Shown: piece by piece, positions 33,764-44,841 of the stretch | Layout: each line of letters opens with the position of its first letter | Numbering within the stretch: the first letter of the stretch is position 1 | NCBI GenBank assembly: GCA_001600635.1 | Contig: BCKL01000017.1 | Coordinates: 514,003 to 578,002, forward strand | Length of the DNA stretch: 64,000 bases | Source: Leucosporidium creatinivorum | Lineage: Eukaryota; Basidiomycota; Microbotryomycetes; Leucosporidiales; Leucosporidiaceae | Direction of reading: 5' to 3' | Position numbers and translations under genes: made by a program | The notes under the pieces: model-generated | The model's database searches: none | What the model saw: the letters and a program-made list of their open reading frames with translations, nothing else | Told to the model about the DNA's origin: nothing

Positions 33764-34707
33764 CTCGAGGCGGCCAAGAACGATGCTGTCTGCGCTCAGC
33801 TGGAAGAGCGAATCGTGCGTCTGATCTTGAGGGCTCCTACTCGGGGAGCTCAAAGCTGACGCCGACTCTTCTACAGCTCCGAGAAATCGCTACACTCGAG
33901 CGTGACCTGCTGAAGGCGACCGGACAGCCCTTTACCACCGACGAGCCGCCGCCGGCTCTCCCATCAGCGACAACTGCCAGCGGCGGACTGCCCTTCGCAT
34001 TCGGCGATGCTTCGGCGCTCGTACCCAAACTGGAGGATGAACCCCCACTACCAGCACCTCTCCCGCCCGTCGAACTGGACGTAACGACCTCGAAATGGAC
34101 GACTCGTTCCTCAACACTTCGCTCTTCGGCGATTCGGCAGTGCAGAGCCCTGTAGTCATAGACGCAACAGCTACAACCGCCCTTGCACCTTCAGCCCTAC
34201 CCTTCGCCTCTACCGCCCCTACCCTTCGCCTCTACCGCCCCTTCCCTGCCCTTCAACACCGGCAGCGCAGCTCCCTCGGCTCTCCCCCTCACCGCCGCCA
34301 GCTCCGACGCTCCCGACGTCGGCTCCCTCCTCGCCATGGTCAACGGCTCTGTCACACCCACTTCCATGCCTCTCACATCCTCGGCGCCACTTCCCCCTTC
34401 CTCCGTGAGCCTCGACCTCACCGCCCCCTTCGTCGAAGCCACCAACCCGAGCGGAGGCGACGTCGACCTCAATGCGATGCTGAGCATGCTCAGTGGTGCT
34501 GGAGGAAGCACAGGCGTCCTTGCACCCACTTCTGGTGCGCCAGTAGGGCTGGACGGACTCGGAGGACTCGATTTCGCAGGGCTCGGCGCAGCAGGGTTGG
34601 GAGCGGCGACGGTCGACGCGGGCATGGACATGTACTTGGGGAGCTTTGGAGAGATGAATGCAGGGGATCTGGACGACTTGTCGAACTATCTGAACGGCAG
34701 CTCGTGA
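33764..34707 (+). CDS. Coiled-coil protein with acidic/hydrophobic C-terminus; start unresolved
   Basis: Clear coding segments are LEAAKNDAVCAQLEERI (33764-33814) and, after an intron, LREIATLERDLLKATGQPF (from 33877), a continuous coiled coil. A Pro-rich acidic linker (PKLEDEPPLPAPLPPVELD) follows. The C-terminal part has DAPDVGSLLAMVNGSV, VDLNAMLSMLSGAGG and NAGDLDDLSNYLNGSS, ending at 34707. Acidic clusters with leucines resemble transactivation segments, an inference only. No in-frame ATG precedes the coiled coil; an ATG at 33723 (MLDKLLDNS) is out of frame. Around 34081-34240 the frame changes twice. A 90-nt intron (34081-34170) would bridge this, but the skipped sequence itself looks coding. 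Either an unusual splice pattern, sequence errors or a decaying gene. Confidence 0.5.
34196..34239. repeat. 22-bp direct tandem duplication inside a coding region
   Basis: The unit CCTACCCTTCGCCTCTACCG plus CC occurs twice in perfect register at 34196-34217 and 34218-34239. Because 22 is not a multiple of three, the copies are read in different frames; both can encode LPFASTAP. Confidence 0.95.
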
Positions 34708-34936
34708 CTAGATCTGTAACAACTGCCAGTCGTCGAAGCCGTCGGCGGTCGTCCCAGCGGAGCGCGGTCGTTTCAGCGGAGCAGGTATCGAACCGCTCCT
34801 CCTCAACTCGTTCTGCTTTGGTCCATCCGACTCTGCTGTGCTGTTGGATTTTTCCAGCCAGGCTCCGATGCTCTGTCTCATCCGCTCTTCCCTTTGCCCA
34901 TTCGCCATCCTCACTCGCTCGTGCTGCGCATCTCGA

Positions 34937-35869
34937 ATGATCCGTACCGCTCAGCAGCAGCAGCTCCTTGATGAAGCCAACCGAAACTACGGCGGGACTT
35001 CCATCGACGACGTGATCACCAAGCTGCCACCCGCTGTATTCGGAGAGCTCACCAAAGATCAGGTCTACGACCTTCTGAACCTGGGCGATAGAGTTGCTGG
35101 AGTGCTCGCACTCGAGAGCATCCGGACTCGCGACAGGGCATACACTGACCAGTGTCAGGCCGTGCGTGATGCTCTCGGAATGGTACGAAGGGGGGTTGAG
35201 GCTCGCAAATCCAAGGACCCCTTCCCCCCCACCGAAGAGGACAAGTTCTTCAAGCGATTTTGCGGCGCTCCTGCTCATCAGCGGCTGATCAAGGTGAGCT
35301 ACTACGCTCAATGGGGTCCCAGCTAGTCACTGAAGTAGCTTCGTCCGCCAGCTTGTCACTCCGCCACCCGGTTCGAGTTCGACTGTCCTTACAGGTCCTC
35401 GGCTGGACGGCAAAGCTGACTTCTTCCTTCTCTTCAGTCAACCATGCCGAGATGTATGTCGAGTCGGTGTTCAACACGATGCTCGCCTCGTCGACAGAGG
35501 TCTGGCAGATTTGGACTATCATCTTGATCGGACACCAAGGGTGGCATTCTCTCACTCATTATGAGAGGATGAGGACAGTAGAAGCCGCTTATGACTATGC
35601 TGAGGAGCGGAAGGTGGAGCATGAGCGCAGGATGGCGCAGGGACATGTGAGTCGGACTCGGTGCGATCGCACATTTGCGATTTGCTACTACCGCGCTTCC
35701 CATAAAAGCTGATAGTGATTGCCAACCACAGTCAACATCTCCTCACAACCACGCCCAAGTGGACTCACTCTCCAAGTACGAGCCTCAAGCCCGCAACGCC
35801 AACGCCGAGGTGGGAAGGGAGCGCCGAGCTGCTCAGGTGGCGGTCTTCAAGCGTTGGAGTGGGGTGTAG
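34937..35869 (+). CDS. Unrecognised 248-residue protein
   Basis: Exons 34937-35293, 35395-35646 and 35732-35869, phases consistent. Starts MIRTAQQQQLLDEANRNYGG; then DVITKLPPAVFGELTKDQVY, DLLNLGDRVAGVLALESIRT, DPFPPTEEDKFFKRFCG, EMYVESVFNTMLASSTEVW, IGHQGWHSLTHYERMRTVE, and a C-terminal charged stretch ending VAVFKRWSGV. Predicted mainly helical and soluble, with no signal peptide or membrane helix. The second exon begins with a short run (VLGWTAKLTSS) containing a good branch and acceptor-like sequence (GCTGAC...TTCAG), but skipping it would break frame. An in-frame ATG at 34868 could extend the N-terminus. Family not recognised. Confidence 0.65.
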
Positions 35870-36153
35870 GGTAACAGAACTAGTCAAGCTGTAGTATAGA
35901 GACTTGCGCGCGATCCACGTAGAGCTGCATTCTGCTCTTCTCTGCGCAAAATGGGGCTGGCGAAGCGCGAAACAGCGCCGAGACTACTGCTTGGAGGGCT
36001 ACAGCATACTGGAAGTGAGCAACCTGTCTCTGGATCAAAAAATGACTTGGACCCTGTGCAGAAGAGGAATCCAAGATTGAGTGACTCCCACTCGACTCGC
36101 GAGCTAGCTCCTTGCTCTCCTCCCACAACTTGGTCTCGCTCTCCCATCTCGAC

Positions 36154-37736
36154 ATGGCCGCACCTACCGCCGAACAGCTGCAGCTCGAACCACTCTAGTC
36201 AAGGAGCGACTCGCCGAGCGCAACGAGGTGGGCTCATTACGCGCACTAACTCATCAGACGAACGAGCTCTGACCTGCCCTCTCACGGACGTCTCAGACCA
36301 TCGGACAGCTCAACAACAAGGTCGATGTGATGGGGAGCGAACTTCAAGCACTCAAGCAGCACCAGAGCAATCAAGTACAGCAAGAGAAGCAGCACGGAGA
36401 AGCGCAAGTCGGCCAGCAGGCATCGCCCGAGGTCCTAGAGCAGCTCGAACCGCGTGGACGCGTCGCAGTCTCGCCAGCTCCTTTGCAGGAAGGACAAGCG
36501 TTGAAGCTCGACCTGTACGGTCAGACGCTAAGCTGGAACTCGGTCGAAGCTCATCAAGGCGTGTGGTGCTGCTCGCGCTGTGGATGGGAGCTGGACGGCG
36601 AGGGCGAGGCTGAATGCTGTGGAGTGCAGTACGAGTGGGAATGGGGACCTGAGGGGGTGAAATCTACTCTACTCCTGCTAAATGATGTCTCTGCTGACTT
36701 GTCGCTGTCCTTCGCAGCCGGAGGGAGAGTTGGTGAGCCCGCCGCTTCACCTTCGCCTGGGCGCTCGAGAGTCGAGTTGACGGCAGTACCATAGAACGCC
36801 GCCTACGACGACCGCCACGATTATCAGACCGAGCCTCGTAAGACGTCGCCGTCGCCCGGGCCCCGCGAGCATGAAGAGGACGACGACACCCCGAACCCCT
36901 CACCCGAGCTCGGCGCTCCCCTTTCTCAGCACCAAGTCGCTTCCTCCAACTCGTTCCCTTACCAAGCCACTCCTATTGTCGACGACCCGGCCTCTGGAGC
37001 TGACCGCCCTTCCGCCACCCACTCCAACGCTTCGGCCGAGGGCTCCTCCGACGAGGAGATGGACGCCCTCGCGCCTCCCCTCCCCCGCTGGGAACAACAC
37101 GAGCTCGAGCTGCGAGGAGCGACCCTCTCCATGATCCAGACCTTCCATGTGCGCTTCGACCACTCCCACGGCATCATTGCCTGGCTCGACAACTGCCTGA
37201 TGGACGAATTCGCTAGCGAGGCGGTCGTCGAGGGCGAGTCGTGGAAAATCTACCTCGGCAGGGAGATCAAGCTGCACGAAGCGGACCTCGATGGATCCCG
37301 CTATCTCTTCGAGATCCTCGACGATAGCTCGAATGGACACGCTCACGGCGGCTACGCTTTCACGACCTTCCGCGCTCAAGTCGCCGAGGGCGAATCCGGC
37401 CTCATCGTCACCTGCCCCTCCTCCTGCCTCGAGAGCATCCCCGAGAAGCCTCTTCGCAACAAGGAGGACGACGCCGACGCTAGGAAGCTCTTGGACAAGG
37501 AGGAGAAGAAGCAGTGGGATGAGGAGAGGGAGGCCGAGACGGTCGTGAAGAACGAGTTTGAGAGCGACGAGGGAGAGACGGAGCCCGAGCCTGCTACCGA
37601 CGAATACGAGGAGACGGACGAGGAGTCGCAGGATGGTGACGTCGAGATGGAGGGAGAAGCTGGCGGAGGAGAGGGCGGGGGGATGGGCGAGGGGGAGCTG
37701 AAGGAGGGAACGCCGATGCTTGAAGCCGACTGCTAG
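36154..37736 (+). CDS. Unrecognised Cys-motif protein, family A, copy 2; first exon off frame
   Basis: Paralogue of 31458-33018 with the same four-exon plan: exon 1 to 36227, then 36297-36656, a 15-nt exon 36718-36732, and 36795-37736. Shared blocks are TIGQLNNKVDVMGSELQALK, the Cys module (VWCCSRCGWEL...ECCGVQYEWEWG), FDHSHGIIAWLDNCLMDEF, SWKIYLGREIKLHE and TTFRAQV, with an acidic tail ending in DC. ATG at 36154 sits after a pyrimidine-rich leader exactly as in copy 1, but exon 1 is 74 nt against 72. Reading from this ATG meets TAG, while the frame that fits exon 2 (TTLVKERLAERNE) has no ATG. Either a small indel or sequence error, or the start lies in a separate upstream exon (for example the ATG at 35951 spliced from 36013). 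Confidence 0.65.
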
Positions 37737-37881
37737 TCATCACGATGTACCCGTAGCTTTGAAAGATCTACCAAGTCTGCTCGAAGGTGGCTGGCGGTTT
37801 CGAAGCGAGTAGAGAGAAGAAAGATCCCGCTCGCTCGCTCGCACTCAACAAAACCGCCTCGCTGCAATATGCTTAGATTGC

Positions 37882-39181
37882 TCATGGCTCTACACCCTCG
37901 GGGAGACGTCCAAGTTCCTTCAACTTTGGGACGAGGTCCCGTCGGATACCGTACACCTCGCGAGCATCCTGCGAGAAGCGGAAGATCAGCGACTGTCTCA
38001 TCGCCGAGAACGGAAGAAAGCTCACCTTGAGGATGTCGAGGTCAATATCGACGAAAAAGAGCTCCTCCTCGTTGCTCTTCTGCTCGCAAAGATGTCCAGA
38101 GTCTCAGCGAAAGCTCAGCGAGCGAAGGAGGAGAGAGCGCCTCACCGACTTGCCGACCCATCCCTTGAACGGCACCGTCACCCCACTGCCTCCAATCCAC
38201 CCATCCTCCGCCTTTCCACCACAGTTGACAAACACGACCACACACTCGTTTTCAAACGCCCTGGCAACGATGAGCGAGTCGAGGAACTTGACCTCGCAGT
38301 TGGGGTCGTGAGCCATTCCGACGTCGGCGCCATCCGAGCCGAGCCAGCAGGTTGGGGCAATGACGATTTCGACGTTTTGTAGAAGGAGGGAGCGGAAGGC
38401 TTCAGGCCAGGCGAGGTCCCAGCCTGTGAGAAGGGGGGAGGGTCAGCGGCGCCGAAGGAGGCGAGAAGGGAGAGGACGTACAGATGAGCATGCCTACGCG
38501 GCCGTGCTCGGTGTCGAAGACTTGGTGCTCGTCGTCTCCCTTGGTGAGGTAGTCCTTCTCGGGCCACCTGTGCAGCAGGTGGGGGGTGGTGAGCGCCTCG
38601 GCCTTCGAACTCGGCGCTGTCCCAGACTCACCAAAGGTTCTTCTTCTCATACCTCCCGACCACCTCTCCCTGCTTTGTAATATAATGCGCCACATTTCTC
38701 AAGATATCCTTGCCCTCCTTATCCTGCTTCCCGCTCTTCTCGACAATAGTGCCGGCGACAATGTCAATCGGATGCTGAATGGCGAGGAGGCGGAACGACT
38801 CCAGCCAGTGCTCCGCGCCTTCGTGAGAGGTGGGCTCGGCTTTGTGCTCGTGGTGAGGGGGTTGGGCGAGCGACCAGAACTTCTCGTCGGCGATGATGCC
38901 CTGCGAAGACCGAAGTATGGGGAATCAGCGGCGGGAAGCGGGAGATGTATGAAAGGCGCGCGTACGGAGATGAAGTACTCGGGGAAGACGACGAGTTGAG
39001 CGCCTGTAAGAGGACAGGTCAGCTTTGCGTACAGTACAAGCGAGAGTAGGAGCTCACCGCCGGCGGCTGCTTCCTCTACGAAACGGTGCGCCCGCTTCAG
39101 ATTCTGAGTCGGAGCATCAGGTGCAGAGTCCGGTGCTTGTGGTGCGAACTGGCAGAGCGCGATCTTGAGCGGGCGAGTCAT
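37882..39181 (-). CDS. Nitrilase-superfamily carbon-nitrogen hydrolase
   Basis: ATG at 39181, MTRPLKIALCQFAPQAPDS, the usual start of this superfamily. The Glu-Lys-Cys triad is visible: Glu in QLVVFPEYF, Lys in RYEKKNLWWPEKDYL and Cys in VGMLICWDLAWPEAF. Further blocks are VEIVIAPTCWLGSDG, FLDSLIVARAFENECVVVFV and GWIGGSGVTVPFKGW, ending LKELGRLPEGVEP. At least five short introns. Members hydrolyse nitriles or amides (nitrilase, omega-amidase, carbamoylputrescinase and others); the substrate cannot be assigned from the sequence alone. No targeting peptide is evident, so probably cytosolic. Convergent with the upstream family A gene (145 nt) and divergent from the ISWI gene. Confidence 0.87.
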
Positions 39182-39642
39182 GTTCAGAGGCGAGAGCTTG
39201 CGAAGCTGGAGCTGGAGGTGGGGAGAGGGAAAAGGTGGAAGTGGGGAGCTTGTTGTGGTGCAGAAGCAAGAGCGGATGCTTCTCACTGAGCGCAGAGACT
39301 GAGTGGTAAGAAGCAGAGGAGCGAGTCACGCGGTGGATGGAGCAAGAGGGGCGAACTGGCCGAATTAGTTTCACTTTCTAATCGCTCGAATTCGAGTAAG
39401 AATCTTGCTTAGTCCGATTTTCCAGCGGGCTCAGGCAGAGCGACCTGGCCACGACTTGAGCTCTTCCCAATTCCAGACCAGAGAGCTCGCTCTCAGCCCT
39501 ATCGACCTACATACTCGCTCCCCCTTCCCTCTGCACCCCCCCTCCTCACTCTCGTACAGCGAGCAACCCCCCGCTTCTCTCCTTCTCCGCGAGCTCGCAC
39601 CCAACCGCAACCTCGTTTCCGCCTTTCAAAGCGACCCACACC
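39182..39642. promoter_or_regulatory. Divergent promoter region, nitrilase / ISWI
   Basis: 461 nt between opposing start codons. The ISWI side ends in a long C/T-rich leader just before ATG at 39643. No convincing TATA box on either side and no coding frame. Confidence 0.5.
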
Positions 39643-42600
39643 ATGGCAGTAAGTCGCGCGCTCCCTCGCTTGGTCTACACGGTCTCTACTCCATTTAACC
39701 TACCCCTCGAGCTCAAGACGAGCTCAAAGGGTGCAGAACCGCGGCCAAGTGGCGCTCGAGAAGCGCGTTTTCTCTCGGCGCGTGTTCGACTTGATGCAGA
39801 GCAGCTGCTGGCACCTCCTGCTCTCCAATAGCAGAGGGGTGCATCAGCTACTCTGTGCGCTCGTCGGCGCGAGCGCGGAAGCTTGCAGAGGCGAGCTCTG
39901 AGGAGACATCACCGAGGCGCCGAGTAGTAGAGCTCGGCGGGTTGCTGCAGGCTATTGATGGGGTAGGAGGTTTCCAGGGGACTCGCTCTCGATGCTGTAG
40001 TGCTCCAAGACTCGACAGAACGAGCTGCGAGGGCCGAGACAGCTGTCACACTTCGGAGCGGAGCATCAGGGGCATTGCCGAAGCCTCGTACAGCTCGCTG
40101 ACCTACTGCCTTACATTTAACAGTCCACCAGCGGAGCGTTTGCACCCAACCCCCAGCTGTCGCTCCCCAACGACGACGTTGACAAGCTCAGCGACTACAT
40201 CCCCGGCTCCAACGAAGTGTCCCGAGTCCCCTCGGCGGTGCCTTCTGCCAGCGAGGACGAGTCGGAAGAGGAGGAGGAAGAGGACGATGAGCAGGAGGGA
40301 GGCGATCAGGATGGAGACGTGCAGATGGCCGGCGGCTCGCCCAAGAAGACGCCCGGCGTGCTGAGGAAGGAGATGGCCGCGAAGGAGCGCACCAAGAAGA
40401 AGAAGGAGGCCAAAAAGGACATGGACGACAAGGTGCGTTCCATCTGTACTTGATAGCACTGCAGAAGCCGATAGCTGACCCTATTGCCCCGTCCCTCATC
40501 CTCGCGTCGTCGAAAACGCAGCTGGAGACCCGAAGGAAGGCGCAGGCGACGCTCAAGTCGGCCGACTCGATCAAGCGTTTCTCCTACTTGCTGGGACAGA
40601 CTGATCTCTTCCGCCACTTCTGCGACCTCAAGGTGAGCTCGACCGCTCTTTGCGCGCCGCCGAACCGTTCGCTCACCAATTGCGTCCTCCGCTTCGCTCC
40701 CTCTCTACAGGCCCAACGTGATCCCGAGTTTGCTGCCATGTTGGCCGAGTCGGAGAAGGCCCTCGGAAAGGGCAAGGGAAAGTGAGTCGCGCCCCTCTCT
40801 CTGCTCGTCGTCGAGGGGCATCGCTGATCCCTCTTCGTCGCCGTTCTTAGGAAGGGCAAGGCCACCACTTCGCACCGTGGACGCAAGACCGAGAAGGAGG
40901 AGGACGACGAGCTTCTCGCCGAGACCAAGCACGATGATGCCGACCCCGATGGTCCTTTCGTCTTCACCGAGAGCCCTGCTTGTGAGTCTCGCGCCTGCTC
41001 GGCTCGGCTCAACTTCGTCGCGCTGACCTCTTCGCTCGCAGACGTCAAGGGTGGGCAGATGAGGGATTACCAGGTCCAGGGACTCAACTGGATGGTTGGA
41101 CTTCACTACAACGGTATCAACGGTATCCTTGCCGACGAGATGGTTCGTCGTTCGCTCGCTCTCAGCTTTTGCTTCCCTCGCTGACTCTTCATCGCTACGC
41201 TACAGGGACTCGGAAAGACTCTCCAGACCATCGCCTTCCTTGGCTACCTCAAGTTCCACCGCAACATCCACGGACCTCACCTGGTCATTGTCCCCAAGTC
41301 GACCCTCGACAACTGGGCTCGCGAGTTTGAGCGCTGGGTGCCCGGATTCAACGTTGTCATGCTTCGTGGTGGAAAGGAGGAGCGTGTACGTTGATATTGC
41401 TATCCTCGAGTCCAGAGCGCAGCTGACTCGTCTCCCTCCACAGGCTCAAGTCGTCGCCGACTCGATCCTTCCCCAGAACTTCGACGTCCTCATCACCTCC
41501 TACGAGCTCTGCCTGCGCGAGAAGTCGGCGCTCAAGAAGCTCTCATGGGAGTACATCCTCATCGACGAGGCCCACCGCATCAAGAACGTCGATTCGATGC
41601 TCTCGCAGATCGTTCGTGTCTTCGACTCGCGTGCCCGTCTCCTCATCACCGGTACTCCCCTCCAAAACAACCTTCACGAGCTTTGGGCTCTTCTCAAGTA
41701 TGTTCTCGCTTCCGTCTGCTCTCGACGAGCTGCTTGCTGACCCGTCTCTACGCCTCGCAGCTTCCTCCTCCCCGACGTCTTCTCCGACGTGGCCGACTTT
41801 GACGCCTGGTTCGACAAGCAAGGTCCCGCCGCCCCCGAGATCGCCGAGGGCGAGGCCGCTCCCGTGCAGACGGCCGACCAGAAGGAGGCCGCCTCCAACA
41901 ATGTCGTCAAGCAGCTCCACGCCGTCTTGCGCCCGTTCCTCCTCCGTCGCGTCAAGATGGACGTCGAGAAGAGTCTGTTGCCCAAGAAGGAGATCAACGT
42001 CTATGTCGGAATGACGGCGCTGCAGAGGAAGTGGTACAAGATGATTTTGGAGAAGGATATCGATGCCGTCAACGGTACGTGCTCGTTCGATCGAGGGAAG
42101 GAAGCGTCGAGGAGCTGTTGCTGACCCTGTGATGCTCTTCTCGCAGGTGCTGGAGGAAAGAAGGAGGGCAAGACCCGTCTCCAGAACATCGTCATGCAGC
42201 TGCGCAAGTGCTGCAACCACCCTTACCTCTTCGACGGAGCCGTTCGTCCTCCAAGCTCGCTTCTCACCGCTGATGGCTCGCTGATTTCGCTCTCACCCCC
42301 TACACAGGAACCCGGACCTCCCTTCACCACCGACGAGCACCTCGTCGAGGCTTCCGGCAAGATGGTCATCCTCGACAAGCTTCTCAAGTCGATGAAGGCC
42401 AAGGGCTCCCGCGTCCTCATCTTCTCGCAGATGAGTCGTGTGCTCGACATTCTCGAGGACTACTGCATGTTCCGCGAGTACAGTGCGTCGTCTCTCTCGT
42501 CTCTGCGCTCTCGCTCAGCTCGCTGACTCGCTTCCTTCCCTCGTCGAGCAGAGTACTGCCGTCTCGATGGAGGAACCGACCACGACTCGCGCATGGAGGC

Positions 42601-44569
42601 CATTGACGCCTACAACAAGCCCGACTCGGAGAAGTTCATCTTCCTCCTCACTACCCGCGCCGGAGGACTCGGCATCAACCTCGTTTCGGCCGACATTGTC
42701 GTCCTCTACGACTCGGATTGGAACCCTCAGGCGCACGTCTTTCGCCTACAGAGCTTCTCCTGCGATCGAACGCTGACCTCTTCCCTACCAACAGTGATTT
42801 GCAGGCGATGGATCGCGCTCACCGCATCGGTCAGACGAAGCAGGTCTACGTCTTCCGCTTCGTCACGGAGAACGCCGTCGAGGAGAAGGTGCTCGAGCGC
42901 GCAGCGCAAAAGCTCCGTCTCGATCAGCTTGTCATCCAGCAGGGACGTAGCGAGCACAAGTCCAAGGGTGCGTTCGCATCGCCGTCATCCCGAGTGCCGA
43001 GCTGACTCGCTTCTCCACAGCCGCCAACAAGGACGAGCTCGTCGACATGATCCAGCACGGAGCCGAGAAGATCATCAACTCTGCCGAGTCGATGGACGTG
43101 CAGGACGACATTGACGACATCATTAAGCGCGGCGAGGAGCGCACGGCCGAGCTCAACTCCAAGTACGCCCAGCTCAACTTTGACGACCTCCAAGTCTTCA
43201 AGTCGGAAACGACGACCAACTGGGAAGGAGAGGACTACGGTGGAGCCAAGAAGAAGGTTGGATTGCTTTGGATCGAGCCTTCCAAGAGGGAGAGGAAGAG
43301 CAATTACTCGGTCGATGGCTACTACCGCGATGCGATGAAGACCAACGTCGGAAGGCCGACTGGTCCTCGTGGCCCTCGTCAACCCAAGGTCATGGCTACG
43401 TGAGTTGTTCCTTCTCCTTTGCCGTCTCGCTGCGAGCTGACACTCTTCTTCGCGCAGCAACGACTTCCAATTCTTCCCTCCTCGTCTCGACGAGCTCAAC
43501 GAGAAGGAGTCGCTCTACCTCAAGGTACGGCCCTTCTTCGCATCTCGATGCGCATCGCTGACCTCGCCTCCCCGAGTGCAGAAGAAGGCCAACACCGTCG
43601 TCCCTCTCCGCGAGGACCCCAAGCTCACGGCCGAGGAGCTCGAGGCCGAGCGTGCCGCCCAGCAGGAGGCCATCGACAACGCCGAGCCTTTGACGGAGGA
43701 TGAGGAGGAGGAGAAGGAGCAGCTGACGGGCGAGGGCTTCGCCAACTGGACCAAGCGCGAGTTCCAAGCCTTCATCCGCGGTTCCGAGGTCCACGGTCGG
43801 TGAGTTGCTGGCTTCGTTCTCTCGCCCCTCGAGCAGTCGATGCTGACGCTCTACACCTCTACAGCGACGCCTTCGACACGATCCAGTACCGCGAGATCCC
43901 CACCAAGACCGTCGACGAGATCAAGGACTACGCCGCCGTCTTCTGGGAGCGCTACACCGAGATTGATGGTGAGTCTCTCGCTGGCTGATGTAGGCGAGCG
44001 ATGTGCTGACTTGCTATCCCCAAACAGACTACGAGCGTCACATCAAGAAGATCGAGGACGCCGAGGCGGGTCGCCAGCGTAACGACCGCCTCTCGGCGCT
44101 GGTCAAGAAGAAGGTGGCGTCGGTCAGCTACCCGCTGCAGCAGATCAAGATCATCTACGCCAACCAGACCAAGGGCAAGTCGTACACGGACGAGGAGGAC
44201 CGCTTCCTCCTGTGCGAGTTGGCCAAGTACGGCGTCGGCAAGGAGGACACTCCCGACAAGATCAAGGCCGACATCAACTCGAGCCCGCTGTGGCTGTTCG
44301 ACTGGTACCTCAAGAGTCGCACACCCCAGGAGATCGCTCGTCGCTGCACCACGCTCGTCTCGTTGATCGAGAAGGAGGAGGGAGGCGACGACCTCAAGAA
44401 GAAGGGCGGCGCCGGCGCTGCTGGAGCCGCCAACGGAGGAGGACCCGCCAAGGGTGGGAAGAGGAAGGCGCCCGGAGCAGGAGACGATGCCGCCAGCGCT
44501 TCGTCGAGGGCGTCCACTCCCGCCGTCGGCGCTCCCGCGGCCAAGAAGGCGAGGAAGAGCGTGGCTTGA
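39643..44569 (+). CDS. ISW1: ISWI-type chromatin remodelling ATPase
   Basis: Eighteen coding exons join in phase to 1136 residues. Exon 1 is only ATGGCA (39643-39648), then a 475-nt intron. Domains: acidic N-terminus; SNF2 ATPase with DEMGLGKT (Walker A), the DEAH box in [57 protein letters not shown] and [10 protein letters not shown]; an autoregulatory segment after it; then HAND, SANT ([20 protein letters not shown]) and SLIDE ([18 protein letters not shown]...W) near residues 860-1070; basic C-terminus KKARKSVA. Length and order match Isw1/Isw2/SNF2H, which space nucleosomes. Isw1 and Isw2 cannot be separated here. The intron at 42733-42794 has a GC donor. Nuclear. Confidence 0.95.
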
Positions 44570-44841
44570 GGTGGAGGGGAGGGTTTATAGGACGACGTTC
44601 TGGACTTGTGTGCATTTCTCTGGAACCTTTGCGTGTGCTTTTGCTTTGTGATCGATTGGGTGCGGAGGGAGCAGGCGAGCGAAGAACGAAGAACGAAGAG
44701 CGAAATGAGCGTGAGCGTTCGCCGACGACGCCGAGGCTCAGCGCGCTGAGGAGCAAGTGATCTGGCCCAAGAATGACTTCGACCACCGTAGCACACAATA
44801 ACATCCCTTCCATCTCTCGGCCGCTGCACCCTCTGTGCCCT

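Noticed and set aside
34490-35311. 273-codon minus-strand frame over two plus-strand genes
   Set aside because: Overlaps clear plus-strand coding on both sides and shows no family motif; shadow of GC-biased codons.
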